Below are positions 23,557 through 34,118 of a stretch of DNA of 64,000 nt, in pieces (the stretch's first letter is position 1; every line of letters begins with the position of its first letter). The notes under the pieces are model-generated. The model was not told the DNA's origin, did no database searches, and was given only the letters and a program-made list of their open reading frames with translations. The stretch is taken from positions 170,710,319 to 170,774,318 of the forward strand of contig CM061140.1 of assembly GCA_030789695.1 (NCBI GenBank). Reading direction: 5' to 3'. This stretch comes from Scilla litardierei. Lineage: Eukaryota; Streptophyta; Magnoliopsida; Asparagales; Asparagaceae. Made by a program: the position numbers and the translations under genes.

Positions 23557-23861
23557 GAGTGTTGTTATTCGCACCACAGAAATTTATGAGTACACCACAC
23601 TACTTGATTCACCACACATATATTTTTAATATTAGATGTTCGGATTTGGAGATTCGAATGGCTCTAATGCTTTTATTTTTCCGTTCGGAATTGCAAAACC
23701 GAACAGAATAATAAAATATGTATTGTGTTCGGATCTACACTTGTATTGTATTAGAGCCATTCGGATCTCAAAATCCGAACATCTGATGTTAAAAATATAG
23801 GTGTGGTGAATCAAGTGGTGCGCTTTATTCATAAATTTCTGTGGTGCAAATAACAACTCTC
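23557..23861. mobile_element. Fold-back MITE with about 110-bp inverted arms
   Basis: The arm from 23557 (GAGTGTTGTTATTCGCACC) is complementary over about 110 bp to the arm ending at 23861. The arms meet around a central loop near 23665-23745. A few mismatches and small indels are present. There is no coding capacity. A TSD is not clear, so the superfamily is undecided. Confidence 0.75.
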
Positions 23862-24143
23862 AAAATTGTGATGGGAAAAAAGTTTTTTTTTCTAGGAAGA
23901 ATAGAGGAGTTTTGAACAGGTTGTCTGCGGAATCGATGTGTGTTAGATTTTTGCCTGCGGCATTTACGAAGATGGGAAAGACGAAAAGTAAAGGGGGAAA
24001 AGGGACAACACTCTTGCTACAATGTGCTGTATTATTATTAATGAGTTTGCATATCTTTTCCATTTATCACATTTGTCTCCTCTGAGATCAGAACATCTTT
24101 AAGAAACTCTCTTTGTAAAATGGACTTGGAGAGGCTTCGGAGG

Positions 24144-24309
24144 GGATCGCCGAGGCCGAACGCATACGCGCTCCACGTCGTCTGCAGTTCCGACTCGCGC
24201 CTCGTCCGCACCAACTCAACACACCCGAGGGACCCAAGCGGGCCCCTTGACCACGTTGACCGGGTTGTCCACGGTCAACGCTTAAGTAGTGAGAAAACAC
24301 TCTGAAACA
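24144..24309 (+). repeat. 5' LTR remnant of element B
   Basis: About 166 bp match the end of the 3' LTR (29738-29897) with very few differences. Upstream it jumps from 'GGAGGGGAT' to 'CGCCGAGG', which looks like a deletion. The LTR terminus ...CTCTGAAACA ends at 24309. Confidence 0.8.
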
Positions 24310-24310
24310 T

Positions 24311-24330
24311 CTGGCGCCGTCTGTGGGAAC
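24311..24330 (+). other. Primer-binding site of element B
   Basis: CTGGCGCCGTCTGTGGGAAC follows the LTR. The first nine bases (TGGCGCCGT) complement the 3' end of plant tRNA-Asp. This is the usual PBS form of Tat elements. Confidence 0.85.
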
Positions 24331-24367
24331 GACAAATTGTCCCACGAAGAAGCAAACCACACCCGCA

Positions 24368-24964
24368 ATGGCACGAGCCAGCAACGGAAGGAAGCGCATG
24401 CCCCCATCCCGGAGGAGGGGAATGGGGCATCCAACGGCAACCTCGAAGGCACGCCCGACGCATTGGGCGACGACCGACGCGCCCCCTCCCCTCCTCGTCG
24501 ACCACGGTTACCCCACCGCAGGAGAGGCAATCGACACCACTCGAGAGACCGATCGCGGCGGAGCGGGAGCTCCCGTCGGAGGAGCCGGGAACGCCGGGTC
24601 AGTCCGACCCCCAGTGTGGCGAGGGCCGTGGAGCCAACCCCGCCGGCGCTTGTACCCCCTCCACCACCGAACGAACCGGAGGCTGACGGGTGTCGAACCC
24701 CCGGAGGCATCCACGGAGACCGATGCCCCCTATCACGGAGGATAACCGACGTGCGGGTCCCCTCTCTACTGCAAGTACCACAAGGACAACGGCCACGACA
24801 CCGAAGACTGCTGGCACTTGAAGAAGGACATTGAGAAGCTGATGAGTCGGGGGCACGCCAGGAGCTTAGCCGACGAGCCGGCCCATGGGGAAGGGACCTC
24901 CATGCAGCCGGACAAGGGGAAGAAGATCAACACCGTCCAAGGACCCCTCCGCATCATAGAGTGA
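24368..24964 (+). pseudogene. Element B gag, core deleted
   Basis: The ATG at 24368 opens MARASNGRKRMPP. About 110 codons of a charged, proline/arginine-rich N-terminus reach the 'TETDAPYHGG' region near 24745. There the sequence jumps to the C-terminal zinc motif ([16 protein letters not shown]2HX4HX4C, near 24769) and ends ...RIIE-stop at 24962-24964. Compared with the gag of element C, about 700 bp of capsid core are missing and the frame changes at the junction, so no functional gag is made. Confidence 0.85.
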
Positions 24965-25202
24965 GCGGGCGAGCTCTCTCCCCCAGTCGTAGCCTGGCCC
25001 GAGGGGATTATCTAGGTTTACATCCCTCTGTCTAGCTTTATTCCCTGTTTCCTTTCCTCCAAATGTACAAGTCCGACAGGACTCTTAAGAGTACAATTGC
25101 ATTCCCTTTTGTCTTTTCTTAAATCCTCGATGGAATTGACGTTTCGCTAATGGTGCAAAAGAATGAAGACCGCCGCCTCACTGGAGGGGGAGGGGGAGCA
25201 CT

Positions 25203-25912
25203 GCCCTCGCCGACCGACTCCTGCGCTCATAAGTCTGGGGGCAATTCCCCCAGCCAGCGTGGACGCCGACCGGTCCTAAGCCGAGGAGCTTTGCCCTCGC
25301 CGACCGACTCCTGCGCTCATAAGTCTGGGGGCAATTCCCCCAACCAGTGCGGACGCCGACCGGTCCTAAGCCGAAGGAGCCTTGCCCTCGCCGACCGACT
25401 CCTGCGCTCATAAGTCTGGGGGTGATTCCCCCAGCCAGCGCGGACGCCGACCGGTCCTAAGCCGAGGAGCCTTGCCCTCGCCGACCGACTCCTGCGCTCA
25501 TAAGTCTGGGGGCAATTCTCCCAGCCAGCACGGACGCCGACCGGTCCTAAGCCGAGGAGCTTTGCCCTCGCCGACCGACTCCTGCGCTCATAAGTCTGGG
25601 GGAAATTCCCCCAGCCAGCGCGGACGCCGACCGGTCCTAAGCCGAGGAGCTTTGCCCTCGCCGACCGACTCCTGCGCTCATAAGTCTGGGGGCAATTCCC
25701 CCAGCCAGCGCGGACGCCGACCGGTCCTAAGCCGAGGAACTTTGCCCTCGCCGACCGACCCCCTGCGCTCATAAGTCTGGGGGCAGTTCCCCCAGCAGGC
25801 ACGGACGCCGACCGGTCCTAAGCCGAGGAGCTTTGCCCTCGCCGACCGACTCCTGCGCTCATAAGTCTGGGGGCAATTCCCCCAGCCAGCGCGGACGTCA
25901 TCCAGTCCTAGA
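25203..25912. repeat. Hairpin array of element B, eight 90-bp units
   Basis: Units start at 25203, 25293, 25384, 25474, 25564, 25654, 25744 and 25835. Each contains the inverted repeat CTGGGGG-CAATT-CCCCCAG (7-bp stem, 5-base loop) plus a conserved CGGACGCCGACCGGTCCTAA segment. The array lies between the gag stop and the end of the antisense gene. The long ORFs that run through it on both strands are a by-product of the period (90 = 3 x 30). Confidence 0.95.
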
Positions 25913-26290
25913 ACAAGAACAAGGCAACAACGCAAAATACGCGAGAAGTCCGAGTAAGTCAATTTCGTTTATAACAGTTAACCAAGGTACAAAAATGTGT
26001 CTTATTTACAGGGGATCGAAGCGAAGAAACCTCTCTACAAATAATCCACTCTCGACGAATGACAAAGATCGTCACCTACAGAAACTAGGTCGACACCGAC
26101 AGAGCAAAATTTGTTGACAAAAGACCCAAAGTAGTCGGCCCAAGCGAACAGCCATGCAACCAGCAATTATTGGCTCTGGAGCCGGTAGCGAAGCCAAAGG
26201 AGATAGCAGGGGCATGGATCCATTTCAAGTAGACTGGCCCAAAACGAAGCGAATGCTAAAAAATTTGAGGATAAGGCCAGGAGGAACGGC

Positions 26291-28443
26291 TTAGGGGGCC
26301 CGGGCTTGAGAGGACACATCCTCGGGCGCTTCGCCCTGCTCGGAGCGAGGGGGATTGACAAGCGGGGGAGCCTGCCGAACGCGCTCCGCACAATCCCGGA
26401 AGGAAGACTGGACGACTTCGACAATCCGAGGGGCGATGAGGTCTTCATACGTACCGAAGGCCTCCCTGAGAACCTCGAAGATCTTCTTCCCCAGGGTCCC
26501 GACGACACCCCTCTCCACCTCCTCCGCAAGCTGTGCCACCTGACGCCGATCCGATAGTTCCCTCTGAAGTTCCTCCCTCTCCAGGCGGAACGACTCCGCC
26601 GCTTCCTCAGCCGACTGCCGAGCGTCCTCCAACTTTCCCTGGAGGTCACCCACTCGTCCCTCCAACTCGGCTACACGGAGCTTGAGATGCCGAGACTCCA
26701 TCTGGGCCTCCGTCATAGCCACCTCCGCTGCCCCGGCCCGCTCGTTGGCCCTCATGGAGGACTCCTCCAGCTCCCTCAAGCGGACGGCTCGGCACTGCAA
26801 CTCCACGGCGAGCGCTGAACCCTGGAAGACGAGACATGGGCTAAGAAGAGAATAAAGGGAAGGAAAGGACAACAAGATGTCCGAACCTGTTGAAGGATCC
26901 AGATCAAGGAATCCGACATCTTGTCGGCAGGGATCTTCTCGAGGAGACTGCGGTCCCGAGGAAGGACGGAGACCTCAGCAACCTGCTGGGCCAAGGCTCG
27001 GTCGACAAACACCGAACTCCCAGGGACGACATCGAGGGAAGCCAAATTGCTCGCCAACAGGGCCCCGATCCCCGGTGATATGGGCGAGGACGCTGCGAGG
27101 GGGGTGGTTGTCAAGGCTACCGGAAGATCCCCGGCGGTTGCCGCAGGGAGCACGGGACCCGCCGGACTGGAGGAATCCGCATCCTCCTTCCTCTTCTTTC
27201 CTCCGTGAGGCTCCGAGAGCGCCGGAGGGGAGCGTTTCCGCCTTGCACCATCCCCACCCTCGGGAACCAGAGGGGGCGCGCCAAGGGCAGGAGGGACAGC
27301 ACCGGACCCGTCGTTACCCCCCGCCTCTAGGGCTGGCGGGGCGGGTCCGGCCCTTGCGACCCCCCTGGAAAGAAGATCGCCAGAAGAAGAGGCGGGAGGC
27401 GCGGCCGCCACCTTACCCACAGAAGGCTCGGCTCGGCGCACCTCCTCCTCAACGGTCCGCCGAGGCGCCCTTCCGGAGGTACTACCTCGGCTCCGAGCGG
27501 CTCCACGACGGATCAGCTCATCGACGTCACGGACGAACTCGCGGCCGGCCATCCCTGCAAGGGAAACCAAAATCAGGATGAGTCACGGAGCGATTCGAGA
27601 CTGAAAAAGCGACCTACCCGGAGACCACAAGACGGCCTTCAGGAGTAGGTCGTCCAACAAAGTCCAGATGGACTTCGATTCCAAGGGGAGGGTCGACAGC
27701 AGCGCGGCGGCTGCCTGATCAACGTCAGAGAGGGCTAGCGGCGGGCGAGGCTGGACAGACCCGCCCCAACTTGTCAAAATCTGGGCGTCCTCCAGAAAGA
27801 TCACAAAGACATAATCCGAACTCCAATCCCCCGACCAGCGGGGTAGCCCGATCAGGCACTCCCTCCTCGAGCGAGCTCGGAGTTGTAGCCATGACCCCGG
27901 GCCGACCGTCTGGATCTGATAAAAATGGAAGAGAAGGGGGAGAGACAGCTCCAGACCGCGGGTACAGCAGAGCGTCGCGAAGCCCGTCAGTACCGCAATC
28001 GAACAAGGGGTGAACTGGCAAAGGGGCACCATGAGATATTCCATGACCTGGATGAAGAAGGGATTGAGCGGGAAACGAAGACCCAGGCGGAACATCTCGA
28101 CGTAGACGCCGACCTCATTGCTCCTCGGAAGGCAAATCCGCTCGTCGACGAATGGAACTCGGACATCGTACGGGAAGCAGAGATACCTTTCCCGGATCTC
28201 CGTGGCCACTGAAGGAGGGGTCCCCGACGGCGTTCGGAGGACAACCGGGGGCACGTTAAGCCGCACGACAGCCGACGCCACGTCATCACAGGCGAAGTCT
28301 GGGAAAAGCTTCCCTTTCCCCTTATCTCGGAGGGGACGACTCCCAGCGGGGGAACCTGATCCCCCTAGCCGGGGCCCACCTCGCCTGGACTCCGGAGGAT
28401 CCCTCGCCCCTTGGCCAGAACCGCCTATCCTAAGAGCAGCCAT
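26291..28443 (-). CDS. Antisense gene of element B: three-exon PF04195-like/coiled-coil protein, open
   Basis: Exons by GT-AG sites: 28443-27618, 27554-26887 and 26821-26291, with introns of 63 bp (GTAGGT...TTGCAG) and 65 bp (GTTCGG...TTCCAG). Exon 1 ends with one spare base, exon 2 supplies two, and exon 3 starts on a codon, so the join is in phase: 2025 nt, about 674 residues, no internal stop. Exon 1 carries the block 'DERICLPRSNEVGVYVEMF', then LGLRFPLNPF and an 'AVLTGF' helix, which match the putative gypsy type transposon domain (PF04195). Exon 2 is proline/serine-rich with a basic KKRK patch (possible nuclear signal). Exon 3 is a long heptad-like coiled coil ending with 'YEDLIAPRIVEVV'. 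Function unknown. It faces gag. Confidence 0.82.
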
Positions 28444-28584
28444 AATACGAGAGCGAGAAAGGAATTACCTTTTAACTAGTTTGGAGGAGACGAGGAAGCG
28501 AAGGCGACGGGAAACTCCGAGTTGTGGAAAGCCTAGAACAATGGGAAGAGCAAGAAAGAAGTGGAGATCAACGCAGCTGGGGAT

Positions 28585-28592
28585 CTTATATA
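28585..28592 (-). promoter_or_regulatory. TATA box of the antisense gene in element B
   Basis: TATATAAG on the minus strand, about 142 bp upstream of the ATG at 28443. Equivalent boxes lie at matching places in C and E. Confidence 0.65.
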
Positions 28593-29048
28593 CCGGACAC
28601 AGGGGCGAATTTGAAGCGCCTGACAAGAACGCGTGGCAGGCCTTGAAGAACCGGCGGCATTTCGAAATCGGCGCCAAGGGAAGTCCAAACGATCCGCCTC
28701 ATCATGACCTACATTTATGACCACGCCTCGACTAAAGCGCCACTCGGAACCCCAGGAGGCACAGCGGTCGAACCGAGCTAGCCAAGGCCGATCGACCCCA
28801 CCGAGGGCGGCTCACGAACCCCTCGGCTTCTCAACGTAAGATGACCCCGCGAGCGGTGTGATAAGCTCGCAGCTACACGTGGCAGCATCAGAGGACCGAC
28901 GACGCTTCGGAGCCCGCGCCTTAAAAGTATCAAGCGGACCAACTCATGATGACGACCAATAAATGAGTCGGCATCAACTGACGAGCATGTCAAAGTCGGC
29001 GGAAGTCACATCGGCCGAGCCGAACCGGCCGAAGCCAATCAACCCGAC

Positions 29049-29061
29049 CGATGGGGGCAAT
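29049..29061 (+). other. Polypurine tract of element B
   Basis: A purine-rich GATGGGGGCAAT stretch immediately precedes the 3' LTR. The same tract precedes the 3' LTRs of C, D and E. Confidence 0.8.
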
Positions 29062-29897
29062 TGTTACGCCTATTTAACCGAGACCCGAAAGACACGAGCC
29101 CAGAAACCCGACTGCCGGTCAAGAGCCCATCTGCGCGCTCAGGCCCACTCGATAAGGCCCTATAAGGGACCCCCCCGAATGTCGATCCGGCCCGGCCCCG
29201 ATAACACGCTGGCCACTCGCCCACTCCTGCGATAACCGCTCCCCCGGTTCCGCGACCACTAAATGGCGGTAATGGGGAGGTGCTGGCATGACGTAGGGAA
29301 CGGCGACAGGGGGGGCGGATTGAGGGGGCACGATTGAGGGCAGACGTGCGACGTGGTCCGGAGGCAATCACGCCGGGAGCTCTATAAAAGGGCTAGGAGG
29401 ACGACAGGACAATGGACCGCATCTCAGGTATCTTAAACCAAAGGTACTCCATCAACGACCTTGTTCCCCCATTTCATCTCCTTCCTCCCCCGCTCGCGCC
29501 GTGAGACGCCGTTCTGATCTCCTCTCGAGTCGAACCGTCTCCGCCGGGCCTCCTCTTTTAGATCACTGTCTGACTTAGGCATCGGAGGGGATTTGGCCGG
29601 AACCAAGGTCCGGCCCCCTGACGAGCGTTCTCGTCTACGCAGGAGGGCATCCAATCCACGGGCCGAGGCTTCCCCTCCGCCCCTCGCCGACCACGCAACC
29701 AGCTGGACGACCGAGGCTACCCCTCGTCGTCCGACCGCCGAGGCCGAACGCATACGCGCTCCACGTCGTCTGCAGTTCCGACTCGCGCCTCGTCCGCACC
29801 AACTCAACACACCCGAGGGACCCAAGCGGGCCCCTTGCCCACGTTGACCGGGTTGTCCACGGTCAACGCTTAAGTAGTGAGAAAACACTCTGAAACA
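29062..29897 (+). repeat. 3' LTR of element B
   Basis: 836 bp, from TGTTACGCC to CTCTGAAACA. It carries a TATA box at 29383-29390 (TATAAAAG) with the R-U5 region beyond it, as in element D. Confidence 0.9.
29383..29390 (+). promoter_or_regulatory. LTR core promoter (TATA box), element B
   Basis: TATAAAAG followed by GGCTAGGAGGACG. Identical context in the D LTRs at about 40685 and 48311. Confidence 0.75.
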
Positions 29898-29954
29898 GAG
29901 ATGGACCCAAAAGTTGAGAGAGACCGAAAATTTGATGGACATATGTATTGAAAC

Positions 29955-30849
29955 TGTTACGACTAATATCAACGAGCTCAGAACACGACGGCCCACGGCC
30001 CGACCTCATAGGAGAACCCCACTAAGGAAGACGGACCCGCCCGAAAGAAGCCCACGGACGGAGCGGAAGGCCCAGCCACCTCGTCCACGAGTACGTCCGA
30101 CTGACCCCCGTTCGGCCGGATTAACCGCCCCTCTGAATCCGCGATCCCATGATGGCCATTAACGGACCCGTTAATGGGCCACCTCACCACGACGCGAGAA
30201 TGGGAGGAGGCGGAGGCGGATCGTGGGGACGTGAGAGGAGGCAGGACGTAGGACAATCAGGAAGAACCCTATAAGGGGAAGGCGAGGAGAACGAAGAAAG
30301 GGGGGACTGAGGTAACCCACATAGAGGTACTCCATCAACGACCTGGGCTTCCGGCCACTCCATTTCCCCCCTCCCTAAATACTCGAGCCGCCTGGGTTGA
30401 CGTTCCGGCTTCTTCACAAGCCGGACCTCCCCCGCCGAGTATCCTTTCGGATCCTTATCTGACTTAAGCATCGGAGGGGCTTTGGCCGGAACCTAAGTCC
30501 GGCCTCCCTGACGAGTTTCTTCATCTTTTCAGGAAGAAGACATCCGAGGCGCAGAGGCTACTCCTCAGCGCCCGTTGGCCATCACCGGCTCAGTCGCCAG
30601 GAGGACGACTGATCAGGCACCAACTCAATTGCAAGGCGCCGAGGCTACCCCTCGACGCGGATACGACCGAGGCCGAGCCCGACCGACCGAGGCCGAGCGC
30701 GACTCACCGAGCCGAGGCTTCCCCGCAGCTCTCTTACGCCGAGTACAAGCGGGCTCGGCGAACCCAAGGGACCCCCAAACCGGCCCCTTGACCACGTTGA
30801 CCACACGCCTGACGGTCAACGAGCAGTGGTGAGAAAACACCCGTAAACA
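29955..30849 (+). repeat. 5' LTR of element C
   Basis: 895 bp, TG...CA. A TATA-like CTATAAGG lies at about 30269. Followed by the PBS. Confidence 0.93.
30269..30276 (+). promoter_or_regulatory. LTR core promoter (TATA box), element C
   Basis: CTATAAGG in a GC-rich context; the same site occurs in the 3' LTR (about 36930) and in both E LTRs. Confidence 0.55.
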
Positions 30850-30850
30850 T

Positions 30851-30870
30851 CTGGCGCCGTCTGTGGGAAC
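30851..30870 (+). other. Primer-binding site of element C
   Basis: CTGGCGCCGTCTGTGGGAAC, one base after the 5' LTR, as in B and D. Confidence 0.87.
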
Positions 30871-30898
30871 GTACTAACACCCACGTCAAACCACCGAA

Positions 30899-32555
30899 AT
30901 GGAACCCATCGACAACGGCCTGGGGCGCATGCCGCCCATCCCGGAGGAGAGCGCATACCACTCCCCCGTCGAGAATCTGAACGGTCACGCTGCCGGGGAA
31001 ACCAACGACGCCCTGCTGGCCACGCAGGGGCAACTCCGAGCCTATACGCAGGAGGCCAACACCAACATCCAAACTTTAGCCGCGACGATTCAACGGCTCG
31101 TCAGCAGCACTCCTACCACTGAAGGTGGGGAGAGGCGGGCTCACCGCCAGGAAGGGGAACGTCGACCCCTTCACTCCGCCGTGGTCACCGACCACGGAAA
31201 AAGAATACGGAATATGGAAAGGGAGATCACCAGGCCCGACTTTTCTCCAGCACGGTCTCCCACTCCAACCTCGCTCAGAGAGGGAAACTGGAGGGACTCG
31301 GAGCAGACGGGCGACGTCTCCAGGACGGCTTCGTCCACCCGTCCAAGGTCAAGCAAGCGCAGGCGGGAAGATCGGTGATCAACAAGCGTCCAGGCTGAAC
31401 GGAGTGGAGGCAGCCGACAAACCCACCACCAGGATAGCCAGAAAGAATGTTCGCGCCGGTCGAGTCTGACAGCCAAGCCGGCGAAGACCCGGGAGGAGGT
31501 CAGGCTCCCACCAGCCCCCCCCCCCCCCCCCCGTTGCAACCGAACGACAAGGAGGCGGGCGAGGGGGAGCGGCCCGGGTGCATCAGCGGAGAACGATGCC
31601 CCCTGACCCGGAGGATAACTGAGGCACGAATCCCCTCGAACTTCAAGGTACCTACGCTGGAGAAGTACAACGGCGTCAGCGACCCCGCGGATCATGTGAT
31701 GGACTACGAGGCGGTCATGGCGTTCCAAGGAGCCGATGACACCCTGCTCTGCAGGGGCTTCTACTCCACCCTACGAGGAGCCGCCCGGACCTGGTACCTC
31801 AGCCTGTCCGGTCGGTCGATAGACAACTTCGACGAGCTCACCCAGCTGTTCTGCAAGCAATTTATGGCCGGGAGGCAGGTAAAGCCTGACTCGGAACACT
31901 TATTCAATGTGGTGCAGGGACCGGCCGAATCGCTGAGGCACTTCATGCGTCGCTTCAATGTGGAGCGACTGAGCGTGGATAGCTGTCCCGAATTGGTTGT
32001 GAATGCGGCCTTAAAGAAAGGCCTTCGACACAGGGGCTTGAAGGAGTCGCTACACAGCGACCCACCGAAGGACCTCGCCGGGATTATGGCCCGAGCGGAA
32101 CGCTTCATGCTGACAGAAGAGGCATTGGCCGAGGATGAGGGAAAGACCAGACGCGAGACCAAGCGCGGTGAGAAGGAGCGTCGCGGCATGGAGGATCATC
32201 GATCGGAGAAGAGGGCTAGAGGAAGACCACGGAGGGAAGAGCCCCGGCACTCCTCGGTAACCCACGCCCCGGACGTGATCCTAGCGCAAGCCCAGAAGGA
32301 GGGACACGCAGGCCGACCTCCCCGAAGAATGAGGAAAGGGGGAGGGACGAAGAGAAATACTGCAAGTACCACAAGGATAACGGCCACGACACCGACGACT
32401 GTTGGCACTTGAAGAAAGACATCGAGAAACTGGTGAGTCGGTGGCACCTAAAAAACTCCACCAACGACCCCGCCTCGGGGGAAGGAACGTCCAAACAGCA
32501 AGACAAGGGAAAAGGGGTGAACGCGGTCCAGTCGGTCACGCGTATCATCGAGTGA
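30899..32555 (+). pseudogene. Element C gag, one stop and frameshifts
   Basis: ATG 30899 opens MEPIDNGLGRMPPIPEE. A TGA at 31376-31378 stands where element E has an arginine codon (CGA-to-TGA). The frame changes at the poly-C run near 31519-31532, then the retrotransposon gag core follows (KYNGVSDPADHVMDYE, 'ADDTLLCRGFYSTLRGAARTW', 'FDELTQLFCKQFMAG', 'LRHFMRRFNVERL', 'AERFMLTEEAL'). A second shift in a G-run near 32340 leads into the C-terminal zinc motif [14 protein letters not shown] and ends ...RIIE-stop at 32553-32555. The full length (about 550 codons) is normal for Tat gag. It forms the virus-like particle core. The closest copy is E gag. Confidence 0.9.
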
Positions 32556-32814
32556 GGAGATAGAGTAAACAGCCGCCGCTCCACCAGGGGAGGGCTACCC
32601 CGCCAGAACCTCCCCTGTGTCTTGTTGCCTTTTTTCCTTTTTTCCATTACTCCAAATGTATTGTCCCACAGAAATGAAGGCATACAATGTCAATGCAAAT
32701 TCTATCACCAGTTTTCTCAAACAGACGATTCTGGGCACGAAGGAGGGTTCGCTCAAGACAAATCGCGGTCCAACTAATATGGACCCTATCCGATTCACAG
32801 CTGCCCACTCCTTC

Positions 32815-33505
32815 TTCGGCCGTAAGCCGAGGGGCAACTCCCCTCGCCACCGAACGCCTCTCCTTCGTCGGCCGTAAGCCGAGGGGCAACTCCCCTCGCC
32901 ACCGAACGACTCTCCTTCGTCGGCCGTAAGCCGAGGGGAAACTCCCCTCGCCACCGAACGACTCTCCTTCGTCGGCCGTAAGCCGAGGGGCAACTCCCCT
33001 CGCCACCGAACGACTCTCCATCGACGGCCGTAAGCCGAGGAGGGGCAACTCCTCTCGCCACCGAACGCCTCTCCATCGACGGCCGAGGGACAACTCCCCT
33101 CGCTACCGAAAGACTCTCCTTCGTCGGTCGTAAGCCGAGGGGCAACTCCCCTCGCCGCCGAACGACTCTCCTTCTTCGGCCGTAAGCCGAGGGGCAACTC
33201 CCCTCGCCACCGAACGACTCTCCATCGACGGCCGTAAGCCGAGGGGCAACTCCCCTCGCTGCCGAAAGACTCTCCTTCGTCGGACGTAAGCCGAGGGGCA
33301 ACTCCCCTCGCCACCGAACGATTCTCCTTCGACGGCCGTAAGCCGAGGGGCAACTCCCCTCGCCACCGAAAGACTCTCCTTCGTCGGCCGTAAGCCAAGG
33401 GGCAACTCCTCTCGCCACCGAATGACTTTCCTAAGCCGAGGGGCAACTCCCCTCGCCATCGAACGATTCTCCTTCGTCGAGGGGCAACTCCCCTCACCGC
33501 CGAAC
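32815..33505. repeat. Hairpin array of element C, about thirteen 52-bp units
   Basis: Units (starts near 32821, 32873, 32925 and so on) each contain CGAGGGG-CAACT-CCCCTCG (7-bp stem, 5-base loop), joined by a CACCGAACGACTCTCC spacer and CGTCGGCCGTAAGC. Some units are shortened near the right end. It lies between gag and the antisense gene. Degenerate B-type units (for example TTGGGGGCAATTCC near 33650) follow. Confidence 0.95.
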
Positions 33506-33959
33506 GAAGGAGGCTTGTCTTCGCGGACCAGGCGAAGCATCCACATGTGAGGTTGAGGGCAACCCCCTTGGCTGATGAACACGACCTCCGGTCATGAGCC
33601 GAAGGGAACCTACCCCCGCAGACCGAGCAGAACACCCACTCCTAAAAGTTGGGGGCAATTCCTCCTGCCGACGAGCAGGACCGCCGGCCGGAGGCCTCGG
33701 GATGACCTCCCTCGCGAGTTAAGTAGCCTACCTACTCGCTTGATGAGGGCAATCACCCCGACGAACAGGCTCGCCCCGAGCCAGACAAGCTCAGGATAAC
33801 GCCCCTAGACGAGGACGACAACATCTGCTTGACCTAGGAACAATAAAGGCTATTTCAAAGGGGGAAACCCCCGAAAGAAGAGACCAGTGATACGAGAAAA
33901 ATCTAGAAGATATCATTTTCATTAATGGTATGGGTTACATATCGCACGACAACATCCTC

Positions 33960-34095
33960 ACAAGCACTGTTGTTGACAACAAAATTTGTCACCCAAGAAA
34001 GGATACAAAGGCTTTGCGAGGGTCCGAAACACAAGAGACATCGTCGCCAGGAGTCCGCAGCACCGTTGGTGACAACAAAACTTGTCACCCAAGAA
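33960..34095. repeat. Duplicated TTGTTGACAACAA element past the antisense stop, C
   Basis: Two copies, near 33968 and 34062, of a segment ending 'acaaaa(t/c)ttgtcacccaagaaagg'. The first contains the inverted repeat TTGTTG-A-CAACAA. The pair lies just downstream of the antisense gene's stop. Element E has the same pair at 54050-54155. Confidence 0.75.
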
Positions 34096-34118
34096 AGGGG
34101 ACTGGATACGAAGACTCT

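Larger units (their letters stand above)
24144..29897 (+). mobile_element. Element B: gag-only Ty3-gypsy Tat element, 5' LTR truncated
   Basis: A 5' LTR remnant (about 24144-24309) precedes the PBS, then gag with a large internal deletion, a 90-bp hairpin array, a three-exon antisense gene and a full 3' LTR (29062-29897). No protease, RT or integrase is present. The layout matches the TR-GAG class of non-autonomous LTR elements, with the additional antisense ORF known from Tat/Retand. A GAGAT follows the 3' LTR, but the 5' end is lost, so no TSD can be verified. LTR termini, PBS and leader are closest to element D. Confidence 0.88.

Noticed and set aside
24084..24088. GAGAT as the left TSD of element B (GAGAT also follows the 3' LTR at 29898)
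   Set aside because: It is not followed by an LTR start; a 5-base match is easily due to chance and the 5' end of B is deleted.
25317..25802. Long repetitive ORFs on both strands
   Set aside because: They follow from the 90-bp period (a multiple of three) of the element B array, not from coding selection.
25203..25912. CRISPR-like appearance of the regular repeat array
   Set aside because: Units are full tandem repeats without unique spacers, in a plant retrotransposon. No cas genes.
32595..33635. 346-codon minus-strand ORF rich in G/E/S repeats
   Set aside because: It is the 52-bp hairpin array of element C read in one frame. Similar ORFs run on the other strand and frames, and the corresponding E array is equally open. 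No domain.
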